A stretch of 64,000 nucleotides of DNA from Pegea sp. RAD2-039 (taxonomy: Eukaryota > Chordata > Thaliacea > Salpida > Salpidae): contig JAQGEQ010000326.1 in NCBI GenBank assembly GCA_034620365.1, positions 248,001 to 312,000 on the forward strand. The letters run 5' to 3'. Both the position numbers and the translations under genes were made by a program. The notes beneath the pieces are model-generated. The model ran no database searches, was not told the DNA's origin, and saw only the letters and a program-made list of their open reading frames with translations. This document shows, piece by piece, positions 59,185 to 64,000 of this stretch. How positions within the stretch are numbered: the stretch's first letter is position 1; the number at the start of each line of letters is the position of its first letter.

Positions 59185-60231
59185 ATGAACTTGATACAAG
59201 GCAGCAACTTTGCACGAAAAAGAAAACTGTCATTAGATGATGATGAGAAAAGTTTTAATAAACAAACTGCAGAAAAGAAAATTTTGGCAAACACTTCTGG
59301 TGGAGTATATAGCTTGTATAAAAGTCATGTTGATCAAAGTATTTTAAGTAATGCTAAAGAAATTCCAACAAATACAAGTTGCCATTATAAAGAGACTAAC
59401 AGCCATAAAACAGCATTCAAAAGGAAAGAAAATAATGAAGAAAACAAACAATCATCTAATTTCAAAATCAAATATGAATGCTTAGACTGTAAGAAGAAAT
59501 TTAAATTCAAATCTCAGCTTGTTTATCATGAAAGAACTCATACTGGCAAGAAGCCATATGAATGTATTGTTTGTGAAAGAAAGTTTAGTCGAAAAACCCA
59601 TTTGTTATGTCATGAAAGAACTCATACTGGTGAGAAACCATATGAATGCATTGTTTGTGAAAGAAAATTTAGTCAAAGATCTAGTCTTTTAAGTCATGAA
59701 AGAACTCATACTGGCGAGAAGCCATATGAATGTATTGTTTGTGAAAGAAAGTTTAGTCAAAAAACCCATTTGTTATGTCATGAAAGAACTCATACTGGTG
59801 AAAGGCCATATGAATGTATTGTTTGTGAAAAAAAGTTTAGTCGAAAAACCCATTTGTTATGTCATGAAAGAACTCATACTGGTGAGAAACCATATGAATG
59901 AATTGTTTCTGAAAGAAAATTTAGTCAAAGATCTAATCTTTTAAGTCATGAAAGAACTCATACTGGTGAGAAGCCATATGAATGTATTGTTTGTGAAAGA
60001 AAATTTGCACATAATTTCAGTCTTTTAAATCATGAAAGAACTCATACTGGCGAAAAGCCATATGAATGTATTGTTTGTGAAAGAAAGTTTAGTCAAAAAA
60101 CCCATTTGTTATGTCATGAAAGAACCCATACTGGTGAGAAGCCATATGAATGTATTGTTTGTGGAAGAAAATTTAGTCAAAATTCCAGTCTTTCATACCA
60201 CAAAAGAACTCATTTTAATCAGAAGAAGTAA
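59185..60231 (+). pseudogene. C2H2 zinc-finger gene 9, B-type, nonsense mutation
   Basis: Close paralogue of gene 7 with nine finger units instead of thirteen. It reads open from the ATG ([10 protein letters not shown]) through five fingers. A TGA at 59899-59901 then replaces the first Cys codon (TGC) of finger 6, and the second Cys of the same finger is Ser (TCT, 59908-59910). The frame then stays open through fingers 7-9 to the family ending HFNQKK and TAA at 60229-60231, a total of 348 codons if the TGA is counted. Fingers 1-5 have intact ligands, unlike gene 7. A truncated five-finger protein of 238 residues could still be made. The shared GKKP and GERP linkers show that genes 7 and 9 are recent duplicates. 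Confidence 0.85.
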
Positions 60232-62320
60232 AATCATTTTGCTGGTAAATGTTTACTCACAATTCAAGTATGGATAAATAAAAATATTTTTAAACTAAAA
60301 AGTAACTTAACTATATAAAGATCTTGGAGTTTAAAGGAAACAAAATAATGATTTTTTGTTTGGCTGGTTGTTGCAATTTATGCTGTAATTAACTATTTTA
60401 ATGATTACTCTATTATTGAAATAGTGTGTAAGTCTACAATAAATAATAAAGGTTTTACATTCAATTTTTTACTTTAAACTAAAGTTGGTATTCTTATGTT
60501 GTTGTTCTCGTAGAGCTTTTTTGTAAACTATTAAAAAAAAATTTGTACTCCTTAATTTTCAAAGTTTGTATTTTAAGTATTTATTAACATGAATTATTTT
60601 TCAACAAGTTTTTGAAAGTAATTATATTTTTTTAGTTGATAAAGGCAATGGAAATTGTGGTAACTTTTTAGTTACAATCTAAAGATTCGTTAAATCCTTA
60701 TATGTTTGTAAAACTGAATAATTTTGTGTTTTGTTTTTTTTATGAATGTAAAACTACAGTTTTTAGTAATTATTGCAATTTTTACAAGAAAACTAATGTT
60801 TGAAATCTTAAAATCGTTTTCCTTTTTTGAAATGGTTGTTGCAGATAAAAACAATAAACGTTATTATCCTCTTCATACTATAAATTTAGAAAAAGAAGTT
60901 TTTCAACATTTCATATTATTGACAATTACATCATCATAAATAAATCATCTTCTATAAGACTTAACTATTTCTTACCCAAATAGTTATATCAAAGTTAACA
61001 GATTGAGTTTTTTAAATAGTTTAAATTACTTTAAAATTTTGTAACACCAGAAGTAACGGCAGAAAAACTAATATTTTCTTATCGGTTACTACTCCATCAT
61101 TTTTAAACTTTACGATTAATATTCCTGTAAGCAAGATGCTAGAGTGTTTTAAACTGTTCTGTTTTCTACTTTTACATCAGATATATAACTGTAGTTCAAT
61201 TTCAGCTTTTGATGACCTTAATTATCGAACCAACCATTAAGTTGCTAATTTAAATGGAACTATAATTATCCAAACAAACCACAACAAACCAAAACACCTA
61301 ACCAAACCATCGGTGCAGTAACTGATTATAACTATATACAGATTAATCCTTAGTTGAAATAATCTTATGAAAAAGTCTTATGAAATAACATTTTTTTGGA
61401 ATGAAGAATTTACCACTAAATGTGAACTAATAAATAATAAAAATAATTATTTAAAGTTCCTAATACCAACAAAACTGCTAAAATATCTTGAGGATGATAC
61501 CTTCCAAAGAGTGAATTTTAAACAATTTTTAATCTTGGTATAAAGTCTTACAATATGAGTTAGTATTTTTAAGTTAGAAAATTTAAATAAAAGTATTTGC
61601 CTTATATTTGAAATACTCTTATAAGTTATATTATTTTATAGTTTTTTGAGATACACATCGCACTTTTTGTACCGTTGATTTTTGTAATTCTTTTTCTGAA
61701 GATTTATCAATTATTAATTATTACTTTAAAATCATTCCTACAACCATCAATGTAACAAATCAACATTTCTTAGTACGTCTGATGTATTGGAATTAGATTA
61801 AGAAAACTACAATATAAGAATGAATATAAAAAAGGAAAATCATTCTATCTCATTTAGCAACTTATTCCGTTGTTCGAGATTTAAAGATGAAAAACCATCA
61901 AAAGTCACAAACGCTCAAAAAGATCTACAGAAAAATAAAAAAAGTCTGACATTAAAATGTACAAATCCTGTATTAATTTGTGAAGAAATATATGTGTGAA
62001 ATAATAGGAACTAAAAATACAAACAAATCTGACGTATAAGTAATGAAACAAAACGGTTCAAAAACGTTCTAGCAATTTAAAGCAGTTTCATGGATTAGAT
62101 TAAAATGGACTGGTAATAAATTAGCATTTATTAGTTCTCCTGTTTCACGTATAAAGTTACAAAATAAGGAAAGCGATTTAAACTGTTTTAGCAACTCAAT
62201 ATGTTAATTTTGAATATGTTAATTTCAAAAAACCAATCGGGTAAGTTATGAACTAGTACTATTGGAGATGATTTTATTTCATATAGTAGATTATTTATAA
62301 TAGTTTTAGAATATCAACAT
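60232..62320. repeat. 3' flank of gene 9, duplicon III direct copy
   Basis: Collinear with 46512-48560, including repeat family C (61360-62300). No gene; the 71-aa ORF at 60724-60939 is disrupted or altered in other copies. Confidence 0.8.
60277..60282 (+). promoter_or_regulatory. poly(A) signal AATAAA of gene 9
   Basis: AATAAA 46 nt after the terminal TAA, as in gene 7. Confidence 0.5.
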
Positions 62321-64000
62321 TCAAAAGGTTAATAAATCTTAAACTAAAAGTATAATTTTAAATTATCCTTATTAGTTAGTTCTTGGTAACCTGAAACTAA
62401 TTTAAAGTTAGTGATTACTTTTCTCATTAAGATAAAAGCAGATTTCTATTTTATCTAGAAAATATAGGTTACTTGTAGAAATTTTATTTTATTTTTATGT
62501 AATCATCGATCTCTAACAACCAGATAACCACAAACATTAAACGGAATACACCGCATATAAGAACTAAATTTTCTTTCACTACAATTGTCACAATTCGTCC
62601 CGATGTAATCTGTACTATATTGTGTTTCTTGCTGTAAAGTTCAGATTATAGCGGGTCAAATAATCATAACATTCAATTGCAAGCTTTGCTTAGGCTGTCA
62701 GTTTGATTCTCTTACAGCCAGATCACCAGCAATCATGTGACAACAAAGCAAGTCTATGATACCGGTTGTGTTGTCAGCTTTTTATGTGGCTAACTCACAT
62801 TATGAATTTTATAGCAAAGTTGTTATAAAGGGGATGTTTAATTAACAAAACATTAGTTTTCTATTTCAACCATTTTCAAATGAGATTGTTTCAACAAATA
62901 CTGATGACATAATTCAGTTAGTTAGGGGTTGTTTAATTGTTGACTAATTGTATAGATTGTAAACTTATTTTAGCTTAAATTTAACTTAATTGTAAACTAA
63001 ATTTTGCTTTATTTAAAAAGTATTCAAAATATGAAGCACATTTCTTTTAAGTTTTATTTTTTATTTAAAACTGTGAGGATAAAATCTTATAAGAAAGCTA
63101 TAAGATAGCAGATTCATTTTCAAAATAACTGAAGATAATTGATTTGAAAACACCTTAAAAAACAGTGTGAAAAAACTTGCGCTTGTCAATATATATTTTC
63201 AACCATTATCAAATGAGATTGTTTCAACAAATACTGATGACATAATTCAGTTAGTTAGGAGTTATTTAAATGTTAAATGATTGTAAAAATGAAGGGTTAT
63301 TGAAGGACTTTTATAAACATTCAAAACTATTTAAAAATAATAAACTAAATTTAAATAAAAAAAAAGTTAATTGATATCCACTTAATTGTTAACTGGTTTC
63401 AGTGATTATTTTTCTAATAATACTTTTCTAATTCATTAGTAAAGGTCTATTTTATTAGAAAAACATCTTCACTGTTTAAAATTTACTTTAAAATTTCTCC
63501 TAACACATCTCGATTTCAAGTCCACTAATATAATTTCATTTTCAAAGCTTTTAAAATGTAGATTATCATTGAATTACATTTATGTAATATGTTAATGACT
63601 ACAAATTAAAAATATACAGTTTGTTTATTAAACAATTTGACTACAGAAAACGATAAACCGTCAAAAAAGCTAAAAAATGCAAAAAAAAAAATCTTTAATA
63701 AAATTAATCGATAGATTATGTCTAGAACGTAATTATATGTAAATTCTAAGCTTTTTTTAGAATTTTAAGGTATCATTTATTACTCAAAATAAAATCCTAA
63801 ATTTGTTGTTTTATATTACGTAATCTTTTTAATTAAAATGTTTGTTTGAGAAAACTAATTAAAGTGTTAAAGTGTTCTTAATTACAAAAAATCTATCAGT
63901 CTAATAGTTTTTTGTCTACAATATTTCAAACCATCTTATATGTTTATATTAATTTAACTTTATTGTATAATTGTATTAATGTGAAAATTTAGTCTAGAAA
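62321..64000. repeat. Repeat family D pieces and duplicated gene 3 downstream flank
   Basis: 62640-62950 and 63120-63440 match the 3' half of family D, each with the CATCAGTATT-type inverted repeat region. 63290-64000 matches 19620-20350 in the same orientation. The minus-strand translation near 62540-62600 gives a short Cys-containing peptide (NCDNCSERKFSSY) of unknown origin. No complete gene. Confidence 0.65.

Noticed and set aside
59899..59901. Selenocysteine reading of the in-frame TGA at a zinc-ligand Cys of gene 9
   Set aside because: The second Cys of the same finger is Ser, so the finger is already lost, and no selenocysteine insertion element is evident downstream. A nonsense mutation is simpler.

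Overview
The window is eukaryotic, strongly AT-rich DNA (about three quarters A+T or more by eye) and looks like animal nuclear genome. It is dominated by one young, locally amplified family of C2H2 zinc-finger (ZNF) genes and by the duplicated blocks that carry them. The taxon cannot be proven from the sequence. A cnidarian such as Hydra is my low-confidence guess, based on extreme AT content, a tRNA-derived SINE, CR1/Jockey-like LINE remains, and splice acceptors just before the start codons that could serve cis- or spliced-leader trans-splicing. No bacterial, organellar or viral genes are evident.

Genes. There are eight ZNF loci: five with intact ORFs (11, 18, 13, 3 and 13 fingers, at 606-1820, 21722-23524, 32160-33542, 38315-38857 and 45129-46511) and three broken ones (10752-11881, 51566-52379, 59185-60231). 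Three further copies of an older truncated ZNF pseudogene lie at about 26939, 36929 and 42238. All eight full loci have the same plan. A splice-acceptor-like AG stands exactly 15 nt before the ATG. A 98-residue hydrophilic N-terminus carries a basic RKRKLS motif and has no indels between copies. An uninterrupted array of 28-residue fingers joined by TGEKP linkers follows. The N-termini fall into type A ([10 protein letters not shown]...) and type B ([10 protein letters not shown]...), with the 21.7-kb gene a divergent B. I see no KRAB, SCAN, BTB or ZAD domain.

Layout. 1-605: 3' flank of gene 1. 606-1820: gene 1 (-). 2.7-9.3 kb: interspersed repeats and a LINE remnant. 9.3-11.9 kb: gene 2 pseudogene (-) and its 3' flank. 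11.9-17.2 kb: non-coding duplicon I. 17.2-21.7 kb: repeat family D and the 3' flank of gene 3. 21.7-23.5 kb: gene 3 (-). 23.5-43.7 kb: three direct copies of duplicon II (each with repeat E and a truncated ZNF pseudogene) around genes 5 and 6 (-). 43.7-50.3 kb: an inverted copy of 28.4-34.9 kb carrying gene 7 (+). 50.3-57.7 kb: gene 8 pseudogene (-) and duplicon I copy 2. 57.8-62.3 kb: direct copy of the gene 7 region carrying pseudogene 9 (+). 62.3-64.0 kb: the start of another copy of the gene 3 downstream flank, so a further ZNF gene is predicted just beyond the right edge.

Biology (inference). The genes probably encode nuclear DNA-binding proteins with finger arrays that expand, contract and recombine between paralogues. 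Genes 1 and 2 are chimeras that pair one type of 5' half with another type of 3' half. Upstream of six minus-strand copies lies a conserved block of about 330 bp with canonical TTCnnGAAnnTTC heat-shock-element motifs, perfect in the gene-proximal position every time. Most other DNA is decayed repeat. The other ORFs tested show substitutions expected of non-coding sequence.
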